Source: CAWJMD01 sp963700925
GTDB lineage: Bacteria > Actinomycetota > Actinomycetes > Actinomycetales > CAWJMD01
Direction: 5' to 3'
Assembly (NCBI GenBank): GCA_963700925.1
Contig: OY969553.1
Location: forward strand, 4,526,001-4,590,000
DNA: 64,000 bases
Shown here: in pieces, positions 36,070 through 43,045 of the stretch
How the letters are laid out: every line of letters starts with the position of its first letter
Numbering within the stretch: position 1 is the stretch's first letter
Made by a program: the position numbers and the translations under genes
Notes under the pieces: generated by a model
Told to the model about the DNA's origin: nothing
Database searches by the model: none
What the model saw: only the letters and a program-made list of their open reading frames with translations

Positions 36070-36327
36070 ATGCCCAACCAGTCCCGACGCACCTTCTTGG
36101 TGGGCGCCGGTGCCGGCGTAGTCGCCGGTGTCGCGGCGTCGACCTCCGCATCTCCTGCTGCCGCCGTCGACCACGATCTGACCGGTGTGGGCGCCTCGTC
36201 TGGCGGGCCGATAGTTGCGTACGTGCATGACGTCGGCACCGGCGAGATCGCGGTGATGTCTGGGGACCGTGAGGTTGTCTTCGCCGACCGGGCGCTGGCT
36301 GCCCGGCTCGCCCGGAAGCTCGGGTGA
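36070..36327 (+). CDS. Small Tat-signal protein
   Basis: 85 residues, ATG at 36070 with GAGGAA upstream. A twin-arginine signal (RRTFLVGAGAGVVAGVAA) ends at an ASPAAA cleavage site near residue 33; the mature part is only about 52 residues (DHDLTGVGASSGGPIVAYVHDVGTGEI... ADRALAARLARKLG). The next gene begins six bases after its stop, so they form an operon. Export in a folded state, perhaps with a cofactor or partner, is implied by the Tat signal. Function unknown. Confidence 0.7.
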   Translation: MPNQSRRTFLVGAGAGVVAGVAASTSASPAAAVDHDLTGVGASSGGPIVAYVHDVGTGEIAVMSGDREVVFADRALAARLARKLG

Positions 36328-36333
36328 CGCGCG

Positions 36334-37725
36334 ATGTCCTCCCACCGCGAAGCGCCGGAGATCTCCAAGGACCCGGTCGCCGACAGCACGGACGTCTACG
36401 CGTTCGTAAGTCCCGACAAGCCCGACACGGTCACTGTGATCGTCAATTACATCCCGCTGGAGGAACCGGCTGCCGGCCCGAACTTCTACGAGTTCGGCGA
36501 CGACGTTCTGTATCAGATCCATGTCGCCAACTCCGGCAAGGCTGAGGCAGACATTACCTATACGTTCCGGTTCACCACCAAGGTGATCAACCCGGAGACC
36601 TTCCTGTACAACACCGGGCCGATCACCAGCCTGGACGACGAGAACTTCAACCGCCGCCAGTTCTACAGCGTCAGCCGCAGCGCAGGGCGGCGGGGCAAGC
36701 AGCGCGGCCGCGGCGAGGTGCTGGCCAAGCGACTTGCAAGCCCCCCCTGCAACGTCGGGTTCCGCTCCACACCGGACTACCCCGGCCTGGCCGCGATGGC
36801 GTACCACGACCTGGGTGGGGGACGCCGGGTCTTCGCCGGTCAGCGCGCGGAGGGCTTCTACGTCGACACCGGCTCGATCTTCGACCTCGGCGCCCTGCGG
36901 CCCGTGCAGCACCTGCACCTGATCCCCAGCGGCGCCCAGCCCGGAGTGAACGCGTTCGCGGATGTCAACGTGCACAGCATCGCACTGCAGGTCCCGATCA
37001 CCGACCTCACCCGAGATGGCGTCCTGCCCACCGACCCCACGGACCCGGCCGCCGTGATCGGGATCTGGACGTCGGCCCACCGCCAGCGGGCCCGGGTCCA
37101 CGACCGCCGCGAGGGCGGCTACCGCGGTTCAGGCTCCTTCGTCCAGGTCTCACGCCTGGGTAATCCGCTGTTCAACGAGGTCATCATTCCGATGGGTCTG
37201 AAGGACGAGTGGAATGCCGACGAGCCCGAGGACGACGAGAATTACCTGAGGTTCGTGCAACGACCCGAGCTGGCGACGCTGCTACCGGTGCTCTACCCGG
37301 GCGTATTCCCCAACCTGGCGGCCTACGACAAGGACCGGGCCGACCTGGTGGCGATTTTGCTCACCGGCATCCCCGGCGGGATCGTCCCCGGATTCCCCGG
37401 AAACTTCACCGGTCAGACCTACGCCGACCTGCTGCGGCTCAACGTCGCCATCGCCCCGTCCGAGAGCCCTAACGACCTGGGTCTGCTCGGTGGGGACATC
37501 GCCGGGTTCCCCAACGGGCGACGGGTGGCCGACGACGTCACCACCATCGAGCTGAAGGCGGTGGCCGGGGCGACGATCCCGCTCGTGGATCCGACGTACA
37601 CGCCGGACGCCGCCGTGGCGGCGGTGACCCAGGGCGTCGACAAGGTCGACTACCTGGACTCCTTCCCCTACCTGGGTCATCCCTACAGCGGCTTCAGCGC
37701 CACACCGGGTGACGTGTCGGTGTGA
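36334..37725 (+). CDS. DUF4331 domain protein
   Basis: 463 residues beginning MSSHREAPEISKDP, the typical DUF4331 opening, then DSTDVYAFVSPDKPDTVTVIVNYIPLEEP and YEFGDDVLYQIHVANSG. It continues with beta-rich segments (YTFRFTTKV, HLIPSGAQPGVNAFADVNVHSIALQVPI, PLFNEVIIPMGLKDEWN). It lacks its own signal peptide, unlike many homologues, so it may be cytoplasmic or be exported by piggy-back on the small Tat protein encoded just before it. The family has no proven activity. Its stop overlaps the start of the next gene by four bases (GTGA). Confidence 0.8.
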   Translation: MSSHREAPEISKDPVADSTDVYAFVSPDKPDTVTVIVNYIPLEEPAAGPNFYEFGDDVLYQIHVANSGKAEADITYTFRFTTKVINPETFLYNTGPITSLDDENFNRRQFYSVSRSAGRRGKQRGRGEVLAKRLASPPCNVGFRSTPDYPGLAAMAYHDLGGGRRVFAGQRAEGFYVDTGSIFDLGALRPVQHLHLIPSGAQPGVNAFADVNVHSIALQVPITDLTRDGVLPTDPTDPAAVIGIWTSAHRQRARVHDRREGGYRGSGSFVQVSRLGNPLFNEVIIPMGLKDEWNADEPEDDENYLRFVQRPELATLLPVLYPGVFPNLAAYDKDRADLVAILLTGIPGGIVPGFPGNFTGQTYADLLRLNVAIAPSESPNDLGLLGGDIAGFPNGRRVADDVTTIELKAVAGATIPLVDPTYTPDAAVAAVTQGVDKVDYLDSFPYLGHPYSGFSATPGDVSV

Positions 37726-38051
37726 CCGAAAGCCACCACAACGCCGGGCTGGGCGCCGTGGTCGTCGACATCGGCGGTGACGTCGGCGCCCTGGTCCTGT
37801 ACACCGACGCCGCGATGACCGGTCTCGAGATCGAGATCAGCCCCATCAACGACGACACACGCCGCAGCCACGTCGCCGTGCACGCCAGGGCGATGCCCGG
37901 ACGAGAGCCGGTGCACGCCGCGGTCTACCCAGACCTACCCAGTGGCCGATACCAGCTCTGGCACCCCGGAGGACTCCCCGCCGGCACCGTCCACATCACG
38001 GCAGGGGGCGTCACGGAGACAACCTGGGCGGCCGTAACCGGCCTCGAATGA
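37722..38051 (+). CDS. Small beta-rich protein coupled to the DUF4331 gene
   Basis: 109 residues from GTG 37722, overlapping the DUF4331 stop, so coupled translation is likely. It reads as a compact beta fold: AVVVDIGGDVGALVLYTDAAMTGLEIEISP, RSHVAVHARAMPG, VHAAVYPDLPSGRYQLW, GTVHITAGGVTETTW. The closing segment resembles carbohydrate-binding or carboxypeptidase-regulatory-like folds, but no family was recognised. It probably acts with the DUF4331 protein. Confidence 0.7.
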   Translation: MTESHHNAGLGAVVVDIGGDVGALVLYTDAAMTGLEIEISPINDDTRRSHVAVHARAMPGREPVHAAVYPDLPSGRYQLWHPGGLPAGTVHITAGGVTETTWAAVTGLE

Positions 38052-38109
38052 GGGACCTGGGCAACGCTCCACTCCAGGGTCGTTGGCGACCTCGAGCTGC
38101 GTGACGCAC

Positions 38110-38340
38110 TTACTGGCGAACTGATCTTCCTCGGGGATCTGCAAGAGGGCCTGGCGCTTTCGACGAAGGCAGTTTGGCCGACGTGGACACCATCGACACC
38201 TCTGTCACGACGGTCGAGACCGTGGTTCGCGACGGCCCTAAGGCCTCCAGATGGTCCTGCGGGAGTGGGTTGAGTCGCACATCGTGGAGGCGCGCGAGTG
38301 GGCAGAGGGTGGCTCTGCTCATGACAAGTTGCGCCACTGA
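38110..38340 (+). pseudogene. Broken short gene, unknown
   Basis: Joining three frames gives a protein-like stretch: LTGELIFLGDLQEGLALS, then ADVDTIDTSVTTVETVVRDGPKAS, then MVLREWVESHIVEAREWAEGGSAHDKLRH before a stop. The helical, acidic composition differs from the Arg/Pro-rich shadows around it. No family was recognised. Confidence 0.3.
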
Positions 38341-38647
38341 CCCGATAGGGGAGCACAAGAGCGCGGCGGAGGTCCGGGTCAAGGGTGACCGCAGGTCATG
38401 GCGCAGCGACGCCTTTAGGCGCCCTAATGGGGCTGCGGGGTGGGCCGGGAGACTGGTCTGTCTCGGGCCGTCGGCGGGTGATCACTGAGGCGCCCGGAGG
38501 CTTGGACCTCTTTGTCCAGACTGTGACCCCGTCGGTGGCGGAGGCCGCCGAAGACGGGTGGGGTGTCGCGCTTGGAGCGCTTTCCATTAGGCCGTCAAGG
38601 GGTCTCCCTGCTCGAGGTCGGTGATCGAGTCGAGAAAGGGACGAGCG
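38341..38647. other. Gene-free stretch before the IS110 fragment
   Basis: About 300 bases with no gene, repeat or hairpin that could be supported. Confidence 0.4.
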
Positions 38648-39007
38648 ATGGAGTTGTTCTGTGGGATCGACTGGGCCGAGCATCACCATGACGTGGCGCT
38701 GGTCAATGCCGGTGGGGATGACCTGGCCAAGGTCCGGATCGGTGATGACCGGGCCGGTCTTGAACGCTTGGTGTCGGTGATCGGTGCGCATGCCGTCCCG
38801 GTGGGCATGGTCGGGATCGCCTTGGAGACCGACCGGGGGTTGCTGGTGGCTGCTCTGCGTGCCGGCGGCTTCCGGGTGTTCGCGATCAACCCGAAGTCGG
38901 TTGACAGGTACCGGGACCGGTTTGCCGTGTCCGGCGCCAAGTCTTATGCGGCGGACGCGTTGGTGCTGGCCCACAACCGCGACCACCAGCCCGCCGGCAC
39001 ACCCTAA
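38648..39007 (+). mobile_element. IS110-family transposase, N-terminal fragment
   Basis: ATG at 38648 opens the IS110 DEDD domain: ELFCGIDWAEHHHDVALVNA with the first Asp, IALETDRGLLVAALRAGGFRVFAINP with the Glu, and YRDRFAVSGAKSYAADALVLA, where the usual SDxxDA reads SYAADA so one Asp is lost. The frame stops after about 119 residues; the C-terminal transposase_20 domain with the serine is absent. It lies 33 bases from the tRNA terminator hairpin at the right edge of the island. Confidence 0.75.
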
Positions 39008-39039
39008 GGCCCCACCCGCACACCCCGAAAAACAACAAC

Positions 39040-39067
39040 AGCCGAACCTACATTCGTAGGTCCGGCT
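39040..39067 (-). terminator. Intrinsic terminator now serving tRNA-Pro
   Basis: Arms 39040-39051 and 39056-39067 form a 12-bp stem with one mismatch and a 4-base loop. On the minus strand the stem is followed by GTTGTTGTTTTT. It stands 28 bases after the tRNA 3' end and lies inside the island. Confidence 0.75.
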
Positions 39068-39094
39068 GTCGCCGATGTCCTGAGACATCACACA

Positions 39095-39169
<75 letters not shown>

Positions 39170-39211
39170 TCTTCGGTTGTCGCCCATCGGGCGTGGGGAA
39201 GACTACCGGAC

Positions 39212-40651
39212 TCAGCGGCGCCGCTTCTCACGCACCCGCACGCTCAGCTCGATCGGAGAGCCGGCGAACCCGAAGGTCTCCCGCAGGCGTCGCTCCATGT
39301 ACCGGCGGTACCCCGCCTCGAGGAAGCCGGACGCGAACACGACGAACCGGGGCGGGCGGGTCGACGGCTGGGTGGCGAACAGGATGCGGGGCTGCTTGCC
39401 GCCTCGCACGGGGTGCGGGTGCGCGGCCACCAGTTCGCCGAAGAACGCGTTGAGGCGTCCCGTCGAGATCCGGCTGTCCCATGAGTCGAGGGCAAGGTCG
39501 AGCGCGGGGACGAGGCGCTCCAGGTGCCGGCCGGTGCGGGCCGAGACGTTCACGCGTGGCGCCCACTGCACCTGTACGAGGTCGCGCTCGATCTCGCGCT
39601 CCAGGTACCGGCGGCGCTCCTCGTCGACGAGATCCCACTTGTTGTAGGCGATCACCAGGGCACGGCCGGCCTCGGTGACCATCGACAGGATCCGGGTGTC
39701 CTGCTCGGTCAGCGTCTCGCTCGCGTCGATGAGAACGACTGCGACCTCGGCCTTCTCGAGCGCGCTGTGGGTACGCAGCGATGCGTAGAAGTCGGCGCCC
39801 TTGGAGTGGTGCACGCGCCGCCTGATGCCGGCCGTGTCGACGAACCGCCAAGCCCGTCCGGACAGCATGACCATCTCGTCGACCGGGTCGCGCGTAGTCC
39901 CCGCGACGGAGTCGACGACGACACGCTCGCTGCCGACGAGCTTGTTCAGCATCGACGACTTGCCGACGTTCGGCTTGCCCAGCAACGCCACACGCCGAGG
40001 TCCCCCGGGCAGTGCTCCGGCGACGGTGGACTGGTCGGGCAGCGCCGCGACACACGCGTCAAGGAGGTCGCCGGACCCGCGACCGTGAACCGCCGACACC
40101 GGGAACGGCTCACCCAGTCCGAGGTTCCACAGGGCGGCGGCGTCGGCCTCGCCGCGCATGTCGTCGACCTTGTTCGCAGCCAGGACGACGGGCTTGCCCG
40201 AGGCCCGCAGCATCTTGACGACGCGCTCGTCGGTGGCGGTTGCGCCCACGGTGGCGTCCACGACGAACAGCACGGCGTCAGCGAGCTCCACGGCGACCTC
40301 GGCCTGCTCGGCGACCTGCGCGTCCAGGCCGAACAGGTCGACCTCCCAGCCGCCGGTATCGACCAGCGTGAAGTCGCGTCCGGCCCACTGCGCGGGGTAG
40401 CTGACGCGGTCACGGGTCACGCCCGGCACGTCCTCCACCACGGCTTCCCGTCGGCCGAGGATGCGGTTCACCAGAGTCGACTTGCCGACGTTCGGCCGGC
40501 CCACGACGGCCAGCACGGGCAGCGGGCCCGGGTGCTCGTCCACCAGCGCACCGGGGCCGCCCTCGATCAGCGCGACGTCTTCCTCGGAGAGCTCGTACTC
40601 GTCCAGTCCCGCCCTGAGGGCGGGTGTGGGGTCGATGGGCTCCTCGCTCAC
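39212..40651 (-). CDS. der: Ribosome biogenesis GTPase Der (EngA)
   Basis: 479 residues with the two tandem GTPase domains that define Der. Domain 1: P-loop GRPNVGKST (51-59), DTGG (98-101), NKVD (160-163). Domain 2: GKPNVGKSS (225-233), DTAG and NKWD. A C-terminal KH-like domain follows. Der acts in 50S subunit maturation. The N-terminal extension of about 43 residues is acidic, as in other actinobacteria. The ATG at 40651 overlaps the cmk stop by four bases. Confidence 0.95.
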   Translation of the reverse strand: MSEEPIDPTPALRAGLDEYELSEEDVALIEGGPGALVDEHPGPLPVLAVVGRPNVGKSTLVNRILGRREAVVEDVPGVTRDRVSYPAQWAGRDFTLVDTGGWEVDLFGLDAQVAEQAEVAVELADAVLFVVDATVGATATDERVVKMLRASGKPVVLAANKVDDMRGEADAAALWNLGLGEPFPVSAVHGRGSGDLLDACVAALPDQSTVAGALPGGPRRVALLGKPNVGKSSMLNKLVGSERVVVDSVAGTTRDPVDEMVMLSGRAWRFVDTAGIRRRVHHSKGADFYASLRTHSALEKAEVAVVLIDASETLTEQDTRILSMVTEAGRALVIAYNKWDLVDEERRRYLEREIERDLVQVQWAPRVNVSARTGRHLERLVPALDLALDSWDSRISTGRLNAFFGELVAAHPHPVRGGKQPRILFATQPSTRPPRFVVFASGFLEAGYRRYMERRLRETFGFAGSPIELSVRVREKRRR

Positions 40652-41364
40652 CGCTCGGCCTCCTGGGGGGTGTCCAGGTGCAGTGGGACGAGGGCCAACA
40701 CGGCATCCACCGTCTGCTCGAAGGTCAGCGCCGACGAGTCAATCGTCGTGACTCCGTCTGCCGCAGTGTGGAACTGGGAGACGGTGGCGTCGTCGGCGTC
40801 ACGTCGCAGCACCTGGTCGCGAGTGGCCTCCATGGCGGCGTCGTCGTCGCGACCGTGGGTCTCGGCGGCGCGTCGAGCCAGCCGCTCGCGCTCCTCTGCG
40901 GTCAGGAGTACGCGCACGTCCGCATCGGGAGCCACCACAGTCGTGATGTCGCGGCCCTCTGCGACGATCCCCCTGCCGCGGCGGGCCTCGGCGATGAGGG
41001 CACGCTGGCGGTCGCGCAGCTCGGCTCGCACCTCGAGGTTCGTGGCGACCGCGCTGACCGCTGCCGTGACGGCGCCGGTGCGCAGGTCCGAGTCGACCTC
41101 GTGACCGTCAACCTGCACGGTCGGGGCGAGCGGGTCCGTCCCCATGTGCAGGTCGAGGGCTCGCGCGACGGCGGCCACCGCCGCCTGGTCGGCCAGGTCG
41201 ACCCCGTGCTCGAGGCACCACCAGCAGACGGCCCGGTACATCGCCCCCGTGTCGAGGAACTCGAGGCCCAGCGTGGCCGCGACCTTGCGGCTGACGCTGG
41301 ACTTGCCCGACCCGGAGGGGCCGTCGATGGCGACGACCACAGGGCGTGGGTTGTACGCGGGCAC
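40648..41364 (-). CDS. cmk: Cytidylate kinase
   Basis: 238 residues. P-loop GPSGSGKSS (15-23), then the CMP-binding region EFLDTGAMYRAVCWW and the RGRGIVAEGRDITTVV segment with the conserved Arg and Asp residues, then the R-rich lid (ERERLARRAAETHG). It phosphorylates CMP and dCMP using ATP. It lies between tyrA and der, the usual order in this group. Confidence 0.95.
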   Translation of the reverse strand: MPAYNPRPVVVAIDGPSGSGKSSVSRKVAATLGLEFLDTGAMYRAVCWWCLEHGVDLADQAAVAAVARALDLHMGTDPLAPTVQVDGHEVDSDLRTGAVTAAVSAVATNLEVRAELRDRQRALIAEARRGRGIVAEGRDITTVVAPDADVRVLLTAEERERLARRAAETHGRDDDAAMEATRDQVLRRDADDATVSQFHTAADGVTTIDSSALTFEQTVDAVLALVPLHLDTPQEAER

Positions 41365-41417
41365 GGTTCACCTCGGGACGGCAGAAGACGGGGCGGTCAC
41401 TCCAGGGTAGTGCGTGC

Positions 41418-42542
41418 TCAGCCCGCCAGAGTCCAGCCGCCCGCTCGCAGGGCTTCCTCGAGCCGCTCGCGGACCGCGGGCAGCACCGAGACCTCGGCCA
41501 GGCCCACCAGCCGGTCCGGTGCGTGCTCGAGGCGCAGATCCTCCAGGTTCACCTCTGCCCGGCCCATCGTCGCGAGCATGCGGCCGAGCTCGCCGGGGCG
41601 GTCGGGGATCAGCACGGTGACCACCGCGAACCGCGTCGGGGCGGCGCCATGCTTGCCGGGGATCCGCAGCTGCCCGCGCACCCCTGCGTCGAGCGCCGTC
41701 GCGAGGGCCGCACGCGCGCCGGGTGCCTGGGGGTCGGCATCCAGCGACTGCAGGGCCGCGATCACCGCGTCGAGGTCGGATCGCAGCGACGCGAGCACCT
41801 GAGCGACCGGCCCGGCGTTCGCCCCGAGGATCTGGACCCAGAGCGCGGGGTCGCTCGCCGCAACGCGCGTGACGTCGCGCAGCCCCTGCCCGGCCAGACC
41901 GACCGCCTGGTCGTCGGTGTCGACGAGGCGTGCCGCCACCAGGGACGCCACCACCTGGGGCACGTGGGAGATCCGCGCGACAGCGTGGTCGTGCGCCTCG
42001 GCCGCCATCACCGTCGGAGCCGCGCCGAGGTCGAGCACCAGGTCGTGCACGGCGCGGACGGCCTCTGGGTCGGCGCCGACGGCCGGCGTGAGCACCCACG
42101 GTCGTCCCCGGAACAGGTCTGCCCGCGCCGCCACGGCACCGGATCGTTCCCGGCCCGCGAGCGGGTGCCCGCCGACGTAGCGGCTCACCGCCTCCGGCCC
42201 GACCGCCCACTCCTCGGCGAGCTCGGTCAGGGGGCGCTCCTTGACGCTCGCCACGTCGGTGACGACGGCCGACGGGTACGCAGCGAGCTGGGCCGCGACC
42301 ACCTCGGCCGTGACGTCCGGAGGGGCCGCGACCACCACCAGCTTCGGGGCGGGCTCGTCGACGCCCGCCAGCCGTCCGGCCCCCAGGTCGCGAGCGAGCG
42401 TGCGGGCCGTTGGGGACGGGTCGTGCAGCACGACGTCTACGCCGAGGGCACGGAGCCCGAGCCCGATGCTCGTCCCCAGCAGGCCGGTTCCGACGACCCG
42501 GACCGGACCCACGGTGCGGGCGACTCCCCCGGCTGGGCTCAC
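41418..42542 (-). CDS. tyrA: Prephenate dehydrogenase with C-terminal ACT domain
   Basis: 374 residues from GTG 42542, which overlaps the stop of aroH (GTGA). N-terminal NAD(P) fold: VRVVGTGLLGTSIGLGLRALG. Active-site region: TDVASVKE, YVGGHPLAGRERSG with the catalytic His, and the helical domain containing ISHVPQVVASLVA. The last 75 residues are an ACT domain (FAVVTVLIPDRPGELGRMLATMG), expected to bind tyrosine for feedback control. It converts prephenate to 4-hydroxyphenylpyruvate; the adjacent aroH supplies prephenate. Confidence 0.92.
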   Translation of the reverse strand: MSPAGGVARTVGPVRVVGTGLLGTSIGLGLRALGVDVVLHDPSPTARTLARDLGAGRLAGVDEPAPKLVVVAAPPDVTAEVVAAQLAAYPSAVVTDVASVKERPLTELAEEWAVGPEAVSRYVGGHPLAGRERSGAVAARADLFRGRPWVLTPAVGADPEAVRAVHDLVLDLGAAPTVMAAEAHDHAVARISHVPQVVASLVAARLVDTDDQAVGLAGQGLRDVTRVAASDPALWVQILGANAGPVAQVLASLRSDLDAVIAALQSLDADPQAPGARAALATALDAGVRGQLRIPGKHGAAPTRFAVVTVLIPDRPGELGRMLATMGRAEVNLEDLRLEHAPDRLVGLAEVSVLPAVRERLEEALRAGGWTLAG

Positions 42543-42901
42543 TGGGCCAGGTCGCGGCGCAGCCCGACCGCCCCACGGAGGTAGACGTGCTGGACGTCGC
42601 CACGCGCCACCTCGACGTCCACGTGGGCCATCAACCGGACCACGCGAGGCATGGCGCCAGCCACGTCGATCTCCACGGTGCACAACAGCGGTACGTCGCC
42701 CATCCCCAGCTCGCGGGCCGCCAGAGCCGGGAACTCCGAACGGAGGTCCGCCGTGACCGTGAAGATGATGGAGATCAGGTCGTCGGCCGTGATGGCGTTG
42801 GCCTCGAGAACGGCCGTGACCAGCTCTCGGGTGGACGCCAGCAGGTGCTCGCGCTCGTCCACGTCGAGCTGGATCGCCCCGCGGATCGCCCGCACCGCCA
42901 C
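42539..42901 (-). CDS. aroH: Monofunctional chorismate mutase, AroH type
   Basis: 120 residues, GTG at 42901 with GGGAGG five bases upstream. It matches the small trimeric AroH class: AVRAIRGAIQLDVDEREHLLASTRELV, ITADDLISIIFTVTADLRSEFPALAARELG, VPLLCTVEIDVAGAMPRVVRLMAHV, with active-site Arg residues near 7 and 90 and Glu near 78. It rearranges chorismate to prephenate for the following TyrA. Divergent from the adenylation/acyltransferase gene. Confidence 0.92.
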   Translation of the reverse strand: MAVRAIRGAIQLDVDEREHLLASTRELVTAVLEANAITADDLISIIFTVTADLRSEFPALAARELGMGDVPLLCTVEIDVAGAMPRVVRLMAHVDVEVARGDVQHVYLRGAVGLRRDLAQ

Positions 42902-43010
42902 CTGCGCCTCCCTGGGTTCCTCGGACCGTGGACCACCGTAGAGGCTGGCCCTGCAGCGTGTGCCCCCGCTCCACGCTGCGAGACGGCGAGAAATCCCTTC
43001 GAACGGATGG

Positions 43011-43039
43011 CAAGGGTAGCCTTACCTGACCGGTATGCT
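43011..43039 (+). promoter_or_regulatory. DtxR/IdeR-type iron box overlapping a promoter
   Basis: CAAGGGTAGCCTTACCTGA at 43011-43029 fits 16 of 19 positions of the degenerate consensus TWAGGTWAGSCTWACCTWA, and is palindromic in the core. A TANNNT -10 (TATGCT, 43034-43039) begins five bases later. Transcription would start about seven bases on, at the GTG of 43046, giving a leaderless message. Iron-loaded regulator bound here would block the promoter. Confidence 0.65.
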
Positions 43040-43045
43040 CCCCCG

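Noticed and set aside
41368..42603. Minus-strand frame overlapping tyrA
   Set aside because: Arg/Gly-rich out-of-frame translation of tyrA.
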